From the NCBI GenBank assembly GCA_013396755.1, contig VWZF01002689.1, positions 531,597-595,596 on the forward strand: a stretch of DNA of 64,000 nucleotides, read 5' to 3'. The position numbers and the translations under genes are program-made. The first letter of the stretch is position 1. Each line of letters starts with the position of its first letter. Origin of the DNA: Sclerurus mexicanus. Taxonomy: Eukaryota > Chordata > Aves > Passeriformes > Furnariidae. This document shows, piece by piece, positions 1 through 13,400 of the stretch. The notes beneath the pieces are model-generated. The model ran no database searches, was not told the DNA's origin, and worked only from the letters and a program-made list of their open reading frames with translations.

Positions 1-4
1 CTGG

Positions 5-52
5 CCTGTGGTAGGGAGGTTGCTGACCTGTGGTAGGGAGGTTGCTGTCCTG
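5..52. repeat. 22-base tandem repeat at window edge
   Basis: cctgtggtagggaggttgct followed by ga recurs at once as the same 20 bases followed by gt, then cctg starts a third copy. The array may extend beyond base 1. Confidence 0.8.
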
Positions 53-852
53 TTCAGTGCACAGGCTTTGATGTAGAGAGCTAATACCTGACCAGAAGGA
101 AAGAGCTCAACTGACTGTCTAATCTCCTGAGATTTTTTGTTTGATTGGTTTAAATATTGGTGTTTTTAAAACATGAATGTGTCCTCTTGGCTTATGTTTG
201 ACAACACTTTCTGGTAAAACTTGGTTGTTTCAGGATAAAAATTTCAAACTCCACCTTTAGCTTTTATTTTGATTTTAGTTATTTTAAAAGAAACCCCTCA
301 AACAAACCAAAAAACAAAAGCATGTTCAAACTTGCAAGACATCTAGCACAAAATTAGGGTTGTAATAATACAAAATAACTTCCCTCCTGTTTAATTAGGA
401 TATGGTGTTTTGCACTTCGGGATGGAGAGTTTCCTAATGACAAGTTATATTTAAGTAAACTTGCTTCTGAAAGTCACTTTCAGCTGAAAGTAATACAGGG
501 AACTTCAGAGGCTGAAAAAATATTTATTTATGTGGCTTATAAAAATCCTTTTCAGAAATTGGAGCTGCCTGCAATGATTTTTTTTTTTTCAGAAGCAGTA
601 GTGAAAGTATTTCTGATTTTATTTCCATAACCAGAAAGGGAGGAACATTCTGCAGCCCAGAATGCTAATTATTGTATACTCTTTGAGACTATTTGTGTGG
701 ACTTCTGCAATTCCAAGTTTTTCATCTGGCTGAGATATTTTTGAAGTTGAAAGTGCACAGAGATAGGCTTGCTAACAGATAGTGAGCTGTGCTTTGAGAT
801 TGAGTAAATCACCTAGAGAATTTTTCAAAGTATAAACTCAAAAGTGCACTGT

Positions 853-889
853 ATCATATATCATATCATATCATATAATCATATCATGT
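853..889. repeat. ATCAT-type microsatellite
   Basis: Repeated tatcata/atcat units, imperfect, about 37 bases. Confidence 0.85.
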
Positions 890-1306
890 ATTCAGTTCAT
901 GAAGGTTGCAATAAGAGAAGACTTCTCAGAATGAAGAACAGAAGTCAAATGTCTTTGTGTCACTCTTATTTAGGATGATGGAATGAAATTGGTGATAGAG
1001 GAACTGCAAAGCTGCAGCTTGAGGAAGGCGAGATGTAATGTGTTCTACCTGAGTTTCCCCTTTAATATGTAATCCAAAAATATACTAAGAAAACATACTA
1101 AGAAAAAATGATTATGGATATGAGGCATGGCCTCTCTGCTTCTACCACGCCACCCCAGTCCATCTCTCCCCTCACAGAAGAAAGAAAGGGTAGTAAAGGT
1201 AAAATGTACCTTTTGTCAGTGTGATTTAGTATGTAGGTTGTGATTATTTTTCTTGTATGTGGGTGATTTGGTTTACTGGATCTCATTTACAAACATTTAC
1301 TTGCAG

Positions 1307-1426
1307 GAACATTCTGTGCACAAAAAAAAGAAAAAGGATAAGCATTCGAAAAAAGCTAAGAAAGAAAAGAAGAAAAGTAAGAAACAAAAATCTGAAAAGA
1401 AGGATGACTTATCTGATAGTTCTTCG
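1307..1426 (+). CDS. CWF19L2: CWF19L2 exon 3, lysine-rich segment
   Basis: 120 bases, phase 0 to phase 0, 40 codons starting EHSVHKKKKKDKHSKK and ending DDLSDSSS. The acceptor is ttgcag and the donor gtaagtaag. This is the strongly basic, low-complexity stretch typical of the family N-terminus, likely nuclear-localising and disordered, followed by an acidic serine patch. It is the first coding exon in the window; the preceding exons are not in bases 1-1306. Confidence 0.93.
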
Positions 1427-4400
1427 GTAAGTAAGCAGTTTTAAAATCCTTCAAATTACAGTCTTAAAACATGAACCATTTTAGCCTCTGTGAGTAGACA
1501 CAGTTAGTAAAATTTGGACTCGTTACCATTTTCTGTTGGAAAAAGTGTGGCAAAATTTGTCAATTTTATTATACTGAGTTTTTAATCAGTTTAACATAGG
1601 CTATTATGTGAGTGCTTGTGAATTTTACAATATTGAATTCACTCATTAGGAACTAGGGGATATATAGTTTTCCCAGCAGAGATAAACTGAAAACAATCCT
1701 CATCCTAGGGTGTAGAGGCAAAATTCGTATGTACCTGGTTGTCCCTGGCATATGGTAGAATGATGTGTCAGAAACTGTGAATACTTGACTTTGATTTTAA
1801 GCATGAGTTATTTCTGCCTTTTTCCATGGATGTTCAACTGTGGACACTCCCAGCAACATGGGAATTGCACATGAGTCTGAAGGACACATGCACTTCAACC
1901 TGTAGACAGATACCTTTACATTGAGTGGCACTCTGGCAAAACAGGGTGGAGACCTCATTAGAAATCTGTATGCTGCTTTCTGGCCACATTGTGGAAAGTG
2001 TCCTCCCTGCATTTTCGTGTCAGTCAGGTGGCACTGTGATTTTTAATTTTCAGAGTCAGAATCTCTTTTTATTGAGTGAAGGAACATGCAGCATGATGAG
2101 ATTTATTTTTCAGGGACTGATAGCAGAGATGAACTATGATATCAGTGTGGGAAGTAACCTAAGGCACAAATGTCATGCATTTCACATGGGAGTCACCAAA
2201 CCCCTTCAGATCACAACAGTGACTCTTAGGATACAATATTGTCCTGGCTGTAACTTCGATCCAGAGTCTGTTATTCCTGACAGGTTCATGCAAATAGCAA
2301 AGCAACTGTTCAGTGGAGTCCTGTTTGCTTCAATAGCATGTGCAGTGCTTTATATTGTACTGTGTAACTGATTTTACCTTTTTAGTATAAAACATACTTA
2401 GTAATGAATTAATGCATTTTTTTAATTTTGTTTTTGTAATATCATAAACTCAATTGGTTTTTGTTTTGGTTTTATTCTGACAGTTTTAGCTTTAGCAGTG
2501 TTATGCAAATAAACTGCCAGTGTGAATTAGTGTTGTGCTCATGAAGTGTGGTGGAATTTTTTGGTCATGAAGGAACAATCTTCTATGGGAATATCAATAT
2601 TCTGGTTTTATTATCAGTATATTTAAATATTGAACAGTATTATATTAGTAATACTAATCAGGATTAATTTTGATTCTCAGTTTACTTGATTAGTATTGCA
2701 TTTTATCAAGTAACGTGTAAAGGTGTTATTATTCTTTACATTAAACTCTTTAGGATTCTTCGGTTGAATGGGTTGAGTCAAATATGTCACAGTCAGATGA
2801 CACAAAAAAGGCTTGGAAGGTTGACAAGCAACCAGATGCTGTGAAAGAACCCTCACTGCAGGTAAGCAGGCTGATAACTGCTCCAGAGATAGATTCAGCA
2901 TGACCAGCATGCTTAGGTTTCTTGACAGCTCCTTTGCAGTGTGTTGAACAAGACTTATTTTACAGAGAAATGTCCTTGCTTATCTAGGTAAATGCTACTT
3001 TTCATTCATTGGAAGACTTCTCTACCTAATATTTCTTAGTCTTTAACAAGGCTCGACTCTTAATGTTGCCCGACAGCAGTTCCTTTCATCGTATTTGGAG
3101 GCTCTAACAACTTGATATTCTTGAAGAGTTCAGCTTAAAGGTCTTGACTAGACATGTTATTTTTTCTTCATGCTTTTGGTGGGTGTTCTGCAATTGAAGG
3201 AATTTTTGCTTCTGTGTTGCTTAAACAGATATAAGGAAGAGAGGTGTAGAACTTTTCAGCACTAAGATTTATGGCATCAATGCCTCTTGATTTTCATGGG
3301 TGAATTCTGTGCCAAATAAGCAGTATTCTGGAAAAAGGAGTAATACTGAAATGAACTGCAGTGACTTTAGTAACAAATGTAGTCACATGCCACAACATCC
3401 TTAGTTGTGTGAAAATGATTTTTAATTTAGTGTCTAAATTTTTTTTCTCCTGAAAAAAGTCCCTGTTTCTCATTCTGAATTGATGCATCTTGTTAAGAGA
3501 AATAAAAAGGGACTCTGAATCATATCTGTCATCTTGAAAAAGTATGAAGTAATGCAATGTCTATGTCTTGATCATTTTTAATGCAACCGGCTTCTTTTTA
3601 AAGCATTTTTTTGGTGTAGTATATGACCTAAGCTTGTCTGTTTTTGAATGAAGAGTGTGCTTTTGACAGGAATTTCCTAGTCATCCCTACTTTTTGTGTT
3701 TTAGCTTACATTATGAAGAAGTTTTGGAACACATAAACCCATTTCCTGTTGAATTAGACTAAATTAGAAGATGTGTTCTTAAAATGCGTCTAAGGTGTTT
3801 CAGGTGACCAGTCTTGGACTAGTCCAGAGTGCTTGCTTAAAAAAAAAGAGGAAAGACAGAAACAAAAATAAAAATCCCCAAACCACAGATCCGAAGCCTA
3901 GTCAGATAGAGTCAGAGTCAGGTTTTTTTCAGTGGTGCCCAGAGAGAGGACCAGAGACAATGAGCACAAACTGAAACGCGGGTGGTTCCTTCTTAACATC
4001 AGGAAACCTTGTTTTACCGTGAGGGTGTCCAGACTCTAGCACAGGTTACGCAGAGAGATTGTGGAATCTCCATCCCTGGATATACTTACAATCCATCTGG
4101 ACCTGGTCCTGGGCAACTGGCCCTGGCTGTCCCTGCTTGAGCAGGGGTTTAGACCAGATGTTCCTCAGAAGTCCCATGCACATCCATGTTTGTTGATGCA
4201 CATTGCTGGCTAATGTGGGCATAGGTATTACTGAATCACTTGAAGATAGATTATTTTTCAGTTTCTTCTCTTAGAGGAGATCTGAGAAGTGGAATACTGT
4301 GTTTTACCTCTGAAACTCCCTGGTGTGTTGCCTAATACGATTTTTAAATAACAGTGAAAGTGTGACATGTATCATCTGTTTGGATTGACAACTCAGACTT

Positions 4401-7400
4401 GAACCATATTGAAGATAGCAAGACTCTTCTGCAAGAAGATGTTTCAAAATAGATACAATTTTGTCATTTTGGTTAGTGTACTAGAATCATAGAATTGCTC
4501 CAAATACTTCTTTTTATAGAGTAATTGCTTATAATGTGTATGTCACTGCTTTCTTTTGAGGCTTCAGGTTTTGTGTGTATAAATGTAGTAGGTATATCTA
4601 AGCTTTTTAGATGCCATTTTTCTTTTAGAGTAGTCCTCATTTTCAAAATCTCCTTGGTCTGGTTTGGGTTTTGTAAATGCAGTTTTCTACATGATGTCTT
4701 GGATACAGTTCACAGACTTTTGATGTGTAAATGTTGAATTTGAGGGTGCAGTTAGTGTCTAGATATCCGAGGTATGAACTGTGCTCTGTTACTGATTGCA
4801 GATTTTGTATGCACTAGAAGAAATATGAAAGGTCATGAGGTGTACTGAGATGTACAGTGTTTGTTTAAGCAAATAATTAGCAGTCTGTACTAGTATTTAC
4901 TAGTGTCTTAAGTACATTGTGAAGATATATTTCAAGTTATGGAAAGACATTTATGCAATTTACTTGTGTATTAAAAGGTTGAAAGATTTGGGTTCTTAAA
5001 ATTGCATTTGCTTTTCATTGAATTATTTTATGTGTTTGTAAAGCCTATACTGTTTATTATCAGTGACATTTGTCAGTAATTGCACTGGTTTGTTTTTTAC
5101 ATAAGCCATGTTTTTATTGGAATTATGACCGCTGATTCTTTGTGTTTATTTTAAAGAGAGAAGAATGGATGAATTTAGATTTCATGTCATTGAAAACAAC
5201 ATCAGTAGCAGCTGTCAAAGGTGAAAGACACAAAGAAAAAGTATTGGAACGACAGAAAGCTCAAGAACTTGAGCAGGTAGGAGGAATTAATATATTAAAT
5301 TTTTTCTGCATTTTACTAAGTGGTTCAAATGTATGAATCTTTATTCTTATTTAAACTAAAGCCTGAGGCATGGAGTGATAGTTATTTTAATTAAATTGGT
5401 CTGTTTGGGATGGGATGGCAGCATACATCAAGCTTATCTTGTGGAGAAAGGCCTTTAAGCTATCTTCTACGTAAAGAGAAAGTCAGTTTTGTTGGTACCA
5501 AGTTCTGTAACATTTGAAGGGCTCCTGAGATGTTTACTTAGTAACAGTGGCACAGTGTTGCTCTGGCTGCCTTCTCCATGGTGTGTGTGTGAAAGGAGCA
5601 CCATTGTTTTGCGTGTAAAAGCTTACTTAAGTTGCTGTGTTAAAGTGTAGAGTGCTAAGGCTTGTTTTTTCTGAAGAAAGATTTCAGAGCAGTTGTTGTG
5701 CCTTTCATGTCTCAGTTGTTGGTGAACACAGGGGTGGATCAGGGTCTGGCTGCGGAAGGGGTTGCTATCATTAAATGAATTCTGTTTACACACAGTTGCT
5801 GGCTGTTTCATTTGTTCATTCACCACCTTTAATGCGATTTAGTCTGATCTGAAAACATAGTTACCGATCACTATCTAATATTTACTTGTCCTCACATTTT
5901 ATAGCAGGCCCTTTGTTCCAATTAGTTGTGTCTGGGAACCAGATTGACCTGGAGTGCTGTTCTTGTGTAGTATGTGGTGCTTTGGTTATTGTCTTTTGAG
6001 AAGGGATTAGTCTTTTTGGGTTTTTTTCCACATAATTTTTTTTACTGAACATTATTTCTGAGCTGTTGAAGGACCATTTAATGTGGAGATCTTAAATCAC
6101 TAGAATGTCAGCATGTATTATATGGTTAATGACAATTTATATGTATTCTTAATCATGGAAGAGTAAGATTTTTATAGACTCTCCCACCCAACCACTTGCT
6201 GGCCATGCATGTTTATACTCTTGTGTTTTCTACACCAGACTGTCTGTGCTTTCTTTGATACCCAAAACAATGTGTGCAACAGATGCATAGAAGCATGCTA
6301 GTGTTGGGGGTGAGTTGGTGATATAACACAGACTTCACACACAAGTCTCACAAAATTTATTAGGTATTCTAGAAAAGTACAAGCTGTTTGCAGTGCACAT
6401 ATTAAAATTATTTCTGTTTTAGGCCATGCTGTCTGAGAGAGAACTTAATCCCTATTGGAAAGATGGTGGTACAGGTTTGCCACCAGAGAAGGATGAAGAA
6501 GCTTCAGTTAAGAAAGGTAAACAGCAAACTTTTGGTAATATTTTTAAATTTCTGTCTGCAGTTTCTGGTCTCTGTGTTGCTAACAAATTATTGGTAATGT
6601 TTTTGTAAAGGCATTACAAATAATAAGTATATTATTAATAATACATACAATAAAGTAAAATTTGGATGAAAATTCAGTAGTGAATATTGGGTTAATATCA
6701 CAGTATGTTGTTTTGCAGAATTTCTCTTCACTAGTTTTTAATCTTGAGTGGTTTGACCTTCAATATCTTTACAGAAATTCTCCATTTTGAACTAATTAAA
6801 GGAAAGCATGATTTAACCAAGACAAGATAAATTGTTGTCAACTCATTTGGTTCCTTTCATTCCATTACACAAATTATAGTTTTAAAATATTCACCCACAG
6901 AAGACTGAGTCACATTAAAATGAAATACATTACAGATGCAGTTTGTGAAAAATATTACTTCTGTAACCTTTTCACTTCTTTCCTTACCCCAGGGTTAGCC
7001 TGCTTATTTCCAGCACGCACAGTTAGAAAAACGTTTTTCATGATGTCATGAAGCATTTATTATGTGATAAGGGTCCTTGTATTCTGTCAGCAGGGAAGAG
7101 CCTGGGGTCTGTGGCTTTTTGAGAGCCTTTCCCTATAGATAGTCTGTCCCGAAACCATTAGCCTCCTGCCCACTTTAGGTGTCACAGGGATCAGTGACCT
7201 GTAAGAGGTGACAGGCATCATTGTGTGCTCATAATGGTAAGACCTCTGCCAGCTTCCCAAATGGAAAGCAATTCATTACTCATTCATTTTCTGAGAAGGG
7301 GAATTCACTTGTTTCTATGTAAGGGGTATGCCAGAGAATGGACACAGAAAATGGAAACAATGAGAAGGTTCTTTAATATGATAAAAAACCCCCACAACTT

Positions 7401-10400
7401 CTCATATACCGCTCCTGACTTGTAATATGCTTGTTGTGTTCTATGCTAGAGAATCCTAAATTAAATCTGTGGTATTGCTTAGGTATAACCACTATTAACT
7501 TAAGAAAACATGTAACTGTATTATTGTATTAATTCTGTTTTTCATTTACACCCCTTCAATTTTTACATTAAGTTTAGGTGAAGGTTTGATGTCACATACA
7601 GAATAAGGTTAAATAGGAATAATTACTTGATTCAAAACTACAGCCTCTCATTGTTTTCTGCTTCAGTTACAGTGGTAGAAGATGCTGGATTAAGTTGGCT
7701 GCGAAAATCATATCAAAGGATGAAGGAGCAGGCTGAGAGAGAGAAACGAAATTTTGAGGAAATTGTAGCTGAGAGATATGGGGTAAGAATCTTCAATTAA
7801 ATTTTCCTCATACTAATAGATGCTTGGAAAAGATTACGTTCATATAAAGGCACAAATACTTAACGTGTAGTGTAAGACATAAGGAAAGAAGCAGAAAAAA
7901 TAAGCCTCTGAAGCTTCTCTGAAGTGATGAGTTTAAAGCTACCCAGCCTTTTATATAATTTTTTTGTTAAATGTTTTTTAAGATATGAGATCCTATAGAA
8001 AATTTAAAATACTTACACAATGCCCCATGGTGTTGAAAGTGGTATGACTTTTATTCTTTCTCATAGTCAGTGGAGGTATTTCAGTCACGATTAGAAGAAG
8101 CTGAAAAAGCTGCATCCAGAAAGGAAAATTATCATAGAAGTGGAAGATGGAGGAAAACTGACTATTCAGAAAGTGAGAAAGAGAAGAAAGAACAGCATAT
8201 CGAAAAGGTGACACGAGATGAAGGTGATAGAAACAGGAACATGTTTGGGGACTCTACTAGGGAGAAGTATGGCAAGCCATGGGCACAAGAGGACAAAGGT
8301 TACAGAAGAGGTATGTCAAGAGGAGACCATGAATGTGGACACAGTAGCACAGACTCACTATCAAGGGGCTGCAGCTCCAAAGCAGAAAAATACTCCAGTG
8401 AAAAACGAAATCAGGAAAAGAGTTCATCTCTAAGCAACATGAAACACAAATTTTTGAAACCCTCTGAAGATGATTTATCATCTTACACTGCACCTAGAGA
8501 CCACAAGTCACAGCAATCCTCTTCCAAACTGCCAGTTCTTACCTCTTTGAGCAGTCGTTTCTGGAAACCTGGTGAGGATACTGCCCAGTGGACCAAAACA
8601 CATGGAGAAGATAACAATGAGAAATTAATATCAGGTACTAGGGAAAAAACAGATGGCAATAGTAGGGAAAGAATTCCAAGTGCTGAAAAAGAGAAGTTGC
8701 GACATGAGTACGCAAGTGATATCCCTGACAACAAAGAGACATTACCTGACAGTAAAACATCGTGCTCTAGGTATTCTATGAACACCTTTACTTGTCTTCT
8801 AGTTGCTGTATTTTTCATGGCAAAGTATACCAGAAACCCTGTCTCCTTTGTGACACTGTTAGAACTGATCATATCAGATCTCTTTAGTTTGGAGCTAAGG
8901 GCAGCTACAATGGACCACTGCAGAAGTAATGAAGTTGTCCTGTCTCCTCAGCATATTAGAGAATTGCCAATGATAGATTATTTTCTGCTTGTATCTAATG
9001 TTAGTTCATACTGCAGTGAAATTGGCCTCTTAGACAAAAGAATTGCAAAACAATATCTTAACTCTCATTGAATTTATACAAGACAAACTTGAAATGTTAG
9101 AAAATGATGACTAAAACCTGAAATAATTAATACAGCAGGGGTAGGTTTTCTCCACCTGTGAGATGAGCTCATATGCTAAAGTATAGCGTATGGAAAATAA
9201 TAGAAGGTATTGATTAGAAAAGTGCATGTTCTTTGGAGAAGAGGAAGCATTAATAGGAGTGAGAAAGGAAAGAAGGGAAGCATAAACTAACAGGCAGCAG
9301 GAATTTGATTTTTCCTGACTTGCTTTAGTGAAAGACAGCAGAGAATAGTAAGGAGAGGTGGTCAGAAAAGTAAGTTGTAGAGAACTGACTTCTTGCTCTG
9401 CTGAAGGCCTGCTGTTTTCCAGTATTAGCAGCTTGCTGATTCTCCCAGTGATTTGACAAGTGTGGTTATTACTGTTATTACTTTCCTTCAGATCTTTGCA
9501 ATAATATGTAGGCACATGAAAATGTATTTTAGTGTCAAGGTGGTTTTATTTAATTGCTTGGGAAAGCTGGGCAAATCAATATTCTTGGTTGGAGATTTGG
9601 TTGAAAACAGCAGTTGATGAAATATGATCAAATGTCTTATTTCTTTTATGTCAGTTATTTGCAGAAAAAAACCCCGTCTTATGGTGAGGTTATGCATTTA
9701 CTTTTAATTAATTATTGAATTCTAATAAGAAAATACCTTAAAATTATTTATTTTATTTATAATTGTTCCTATGTGTAGTACATGCAGATACCTTATTGTG
9801 TATTTTCAAAGAAAAAATGAAATTAATGAGTACTGCATGACTTACCAGCAGCAGCCGTCCTAGTCTACATAGTTCTTTATATTATATATATTGGGTATTT
9901 TTTTCAGACTTTACTTGCTATACTTTGATAGAAGCCAATGGAATTTAAATTTTCATTGATAGCAAGAAGATCAGTTACTTGCAAGAAGTTTACTTAATGT
10001 GGTTTTTCTTCTTTTAAATCATGAGTTTGAATATATGTCATGGCAGGAGAAATTCCAAATTCTAGCACAAGCAGTTTGTACACCCTATAGGAAGTCTCAC
10101 TCATAAGTGTTTTTTGTGTCTTGTTTTATTATTTATTTTACTGTTTGCCTAGGTGCTATTTTGCTGGAAAATGAGAAATATATTTTTATGGGTGTTTTAG
10201 TTACTCTGCAAGAAAGATTTTGTAGAATGAAACCTGTGATGTATAAGACTTTTAGACTTTCAAATTTAGTGATCCTCTCTGTTTTCCTAGATACTGCCCA
10301 GATAGTTGCCCTGAAGTGTCTGGGGTTTACCAGTTAAATGAACTTTGTAACTTCTGGTTAGAATGATTCTTAGATGGTGTGTCTGAACTGAAGCCTATGA

Positions 10401-13400
10401 GACTTCCTCAGCTTTGGAGTCCTGGTTTGTTTATGGCTTTGTTCAGGTACAAGGTCTGCACAATTCACAGTTGTTTTCCACTTGTCTTGAGGGGCAGGGA
10501 GAGGGATGGTGGGTGAGGAGTAAGCTGGTTCTTGCTTTGTGTGTGTGGTGTTTTGACCCCAGCAAGAAGCTAAGGACATACCTAGCTGCTTGCTTATTCT
10601 CCATCCTGCAGAAGGAATCAGAAGGAATCAGAAGAGCTAAAGGAAGAAAAACTCATTATTGGATAGAGGGGCTTTAACAAGTGAAGGGAAGGGGCACCAA
10701 CATGTGATGCAAAGGCAGTCAGTCCTCACCACCTCTCACAAGCAGACCGGTGCCCAACCAGTCTTTGAGCAGCAGCTGCCTTATAAAGACTGCACTCTCC
10801 AGCTTTTTTTTGCTAAGCATCATGTTACGTGGCATGAAATGGCCCTTTGGCCAGTTCTGGTCGACTGTCCTGGCTGTGACACCTCCCAAGCCTCTGCTCT
10901 CCCCAGCCTACTTGCTGGGTGTGCACAGAGACGACCAGAGGACGCCTTGAGGCTGAGTAAGCTCTGTTCAGCAACAGCCAAAACATGGATGTGTCATCAG
11001 TGTTGTCACCAGTTCAGTCCAAAGCACAGCACCATACAGGCCACTGGTCACAAGTGAATGGTTTAGGGTTGCTCAAAGAATCACCATCAAAGGTATCAGC
11101 AAAAATGGTTTTAATATGAATCTTATTATGAATCTGAAATGCAACTTAACACAGTTGGGTGATAAGGTTCGCTGTATTATTTACTACATGAGTGAAACGT
11201 ACAAAGGAAAATTGAGTGAAAATTGATTTGTAATGATTTACACAGAGACTGAAGGCACAAGGGTAAGGGAGACTCTCCTGTTGTGAGTTTCTGAGTAGAC
11301 CCTCCCATGCCTTCTAAACTCCTGATGGAGATTAGGTGTGGTTAGGTCCAATCTTAGTCTCAGACTTGATCAACGGTTTATATCTAAAAGATTATATCTG
11401 CAATCAGTTAGGATCACCTCAAGAACCACTGTCCAAGATTCCAGCAAAAGGTGATCTTAGTATGATGTTGTAAAAGTATCAGTTTAACACAGGTGAAATT
11501 TTTACTCGGCTTCTGATATAACAGTCTGAGCTTTATTCAGAGTTTTAAGATGGATCACAAGATTTTAGCAGTACTTAATCATTGACTAATTTAACATTTA
11601 CAAAGTGAGTCAGTAGGATTTACTACAATCGTAACAGTGACTGAATTATATTTCTGAGATTGCAACATTCATACTATACTTGCTGTAGGGTATTTAAATC
11701 AATTCACATGTGTGCACACAGACACGAAGAGATATTTTTATAGGGATATATGTATATGAAAGTAGGATGTTATATGTATATAAATGTATAAAAGTATGTC
11801 TGTTAAGGATTCCTCTTGAGTTCAGTGAAATACTTCAAATATCTTGGAATTTATCAAAGGCAAAGACTTGAGCCTCAAGGAGTGGAGGGTTTAGGCTCAG
11901 GCCCCCTTGTCAGCTTTTCATGAGGGTCCTCCAAACTTTGCAAACTGGAGAATTGGTGAGTTCACCACCCCAACGCTATGGAAAATGTAAATTCCATCCC
12001 AGCCAGACCTAGTAGAACATGTAATTACTGAGTAAAAGGTAGTGATACCTTTGTCTCAGTATTGTTTTCTTCAAAGAAGCAGCTATGCCTTCACAGTGTA
12101 TTAGTCTTCTTTTTTTTTTTAATGCAGGTACAAGAAACCGTACCTTTTAGCTTTTGGTTACCACATGTAGTAAGTGCAATGGTAATTTTAACTGGACAAA
12201 GCTGCAGATTTTGGGAAATGAGATTGTGTACGGAAGTGGTTTGCTTATTTAAGTTCAAAAAATTCAATTATTATGATAGATAATTTTTTCCTCACAAAAG
12301 AGAAATAAGCATAGGTGCTGTTTAGCTGACATTTTCTTTTGCATGTGTTTTCTGTTTTAGTACTATTAAACCTAATTGCACATCTTCTTTGATATTCTAA
12401 TTGCATTTGTTAGCCAATACAATTACTGAGCTGATTTATTAGTTAAGTGGAGATTACTTAGGCTTGAGAAACCATATAGCCCCTGCTTACTCTCTTATTT
12501 CCAAGTTCTTTTAAGCTGACTTAACTCCTGAGATTTTGTCTATTTGAAATATCAAATGACCTGTCTTCCTGTTCCATTCAGCAAGAATTGTCTTTCCTTT
12601 TTTTTTTTTGTAGATTTTTCTAGAAAATTCTAGCTTTTGGAATATTTCAGTTTTGCATATGTGCACTAGTTTTGAATAATTTAGAAGCTGCTGCTTTCTT
12701 TTTCTTTCTAAAGTTTGAAGACTTGTAATGCATGTACTCTTTCAGTGGTGTTGTCAGTCAGTCAAAATAAGCAGATCTTCTTTGAGGTTAAGGCTTGAAT
12801 TAAAAGTTGTTGCCGGTTCAGTTCCTCATCTCTCAAGCTGAAAATATAGCTGTTAAGTTTTATCCTTTCTAAAGCACAGAAGAAGTTTCTTCAGCCTATA
12901 AATCAAAATGTTTTGGACAGTTATGACACAGGTTAATTAAAAGTGCTGATTTGATGTCCAAGGGATCTCCCCAGAGGAAAAGTCCATCAGCTAGTGTTTG
13001 CTGGAAGTCACACTTAATAATGTGACTGCTTCAGAGTTTGAGACAAGATAAAGAGCAAATCAAAACAATGTCTCAAGTCTCAAAAAGTTCAGATGATTAT
13101 TCAAGCACTAGCACCACTTAAAAAAGGGATATATAAAGTAATAAACACCTCTTGTTCCCTTTATTGAAATAGTCTCCCTTGTTTTGAATAATACAGGTTA
13201 AGGAAAAGTGAGAACATAATGTCTGAGGGGTTTATTTCTGGTGAAGTTAAGGTAAATTTTGCTGAGTTTTTTGGGTTTGGATTGGGCATCTTGAAAACAA
13301 AAAAAAGCAACTGTAATTTTCTTGTGACTGGAGAGACCTGGCAGTTAAACATGACACCTTCTTCAAAGTTTTCCCATTCTTCAAATATGACAGGGTTTAA

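Larger units (their letters stand above)
1..1306 (+). other. CWF19L2: CWF19L2 intron 2 (3' part)
   Basis: Non-coding, AT-rich. It holds a 22-base tandem repeat at the left edge and an ATCAT-type microsatellite near 853-889. I see no sequence matching the conserved residues that precede exon 3 in the family, so exon 2 is upstream of the window. Confidence 0.85.

Noticed and set aside
1925..2371. 148-codon open frame in intron 3 with an AATAAA at 2508-2513 downstream
   Set aside because: In 64 kb of AT-rich DNA read in six frames, about one run of this length is expected by chance. It resembles no known family, and no promoter or splice structure supports it.
4485..4500. agaatcatagaatt as a CR1 3' tail on the minus strand
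   Set aside because: Only about 14 bases match and no adjoining CR1 body is present, so it is too short to call.
8483..8872. 129-codon minus-strand frame
   Set aside because: Antisense shadow of exon 8, whose Ser/Lys/Glu codon bias suppresses stops on the other strand.
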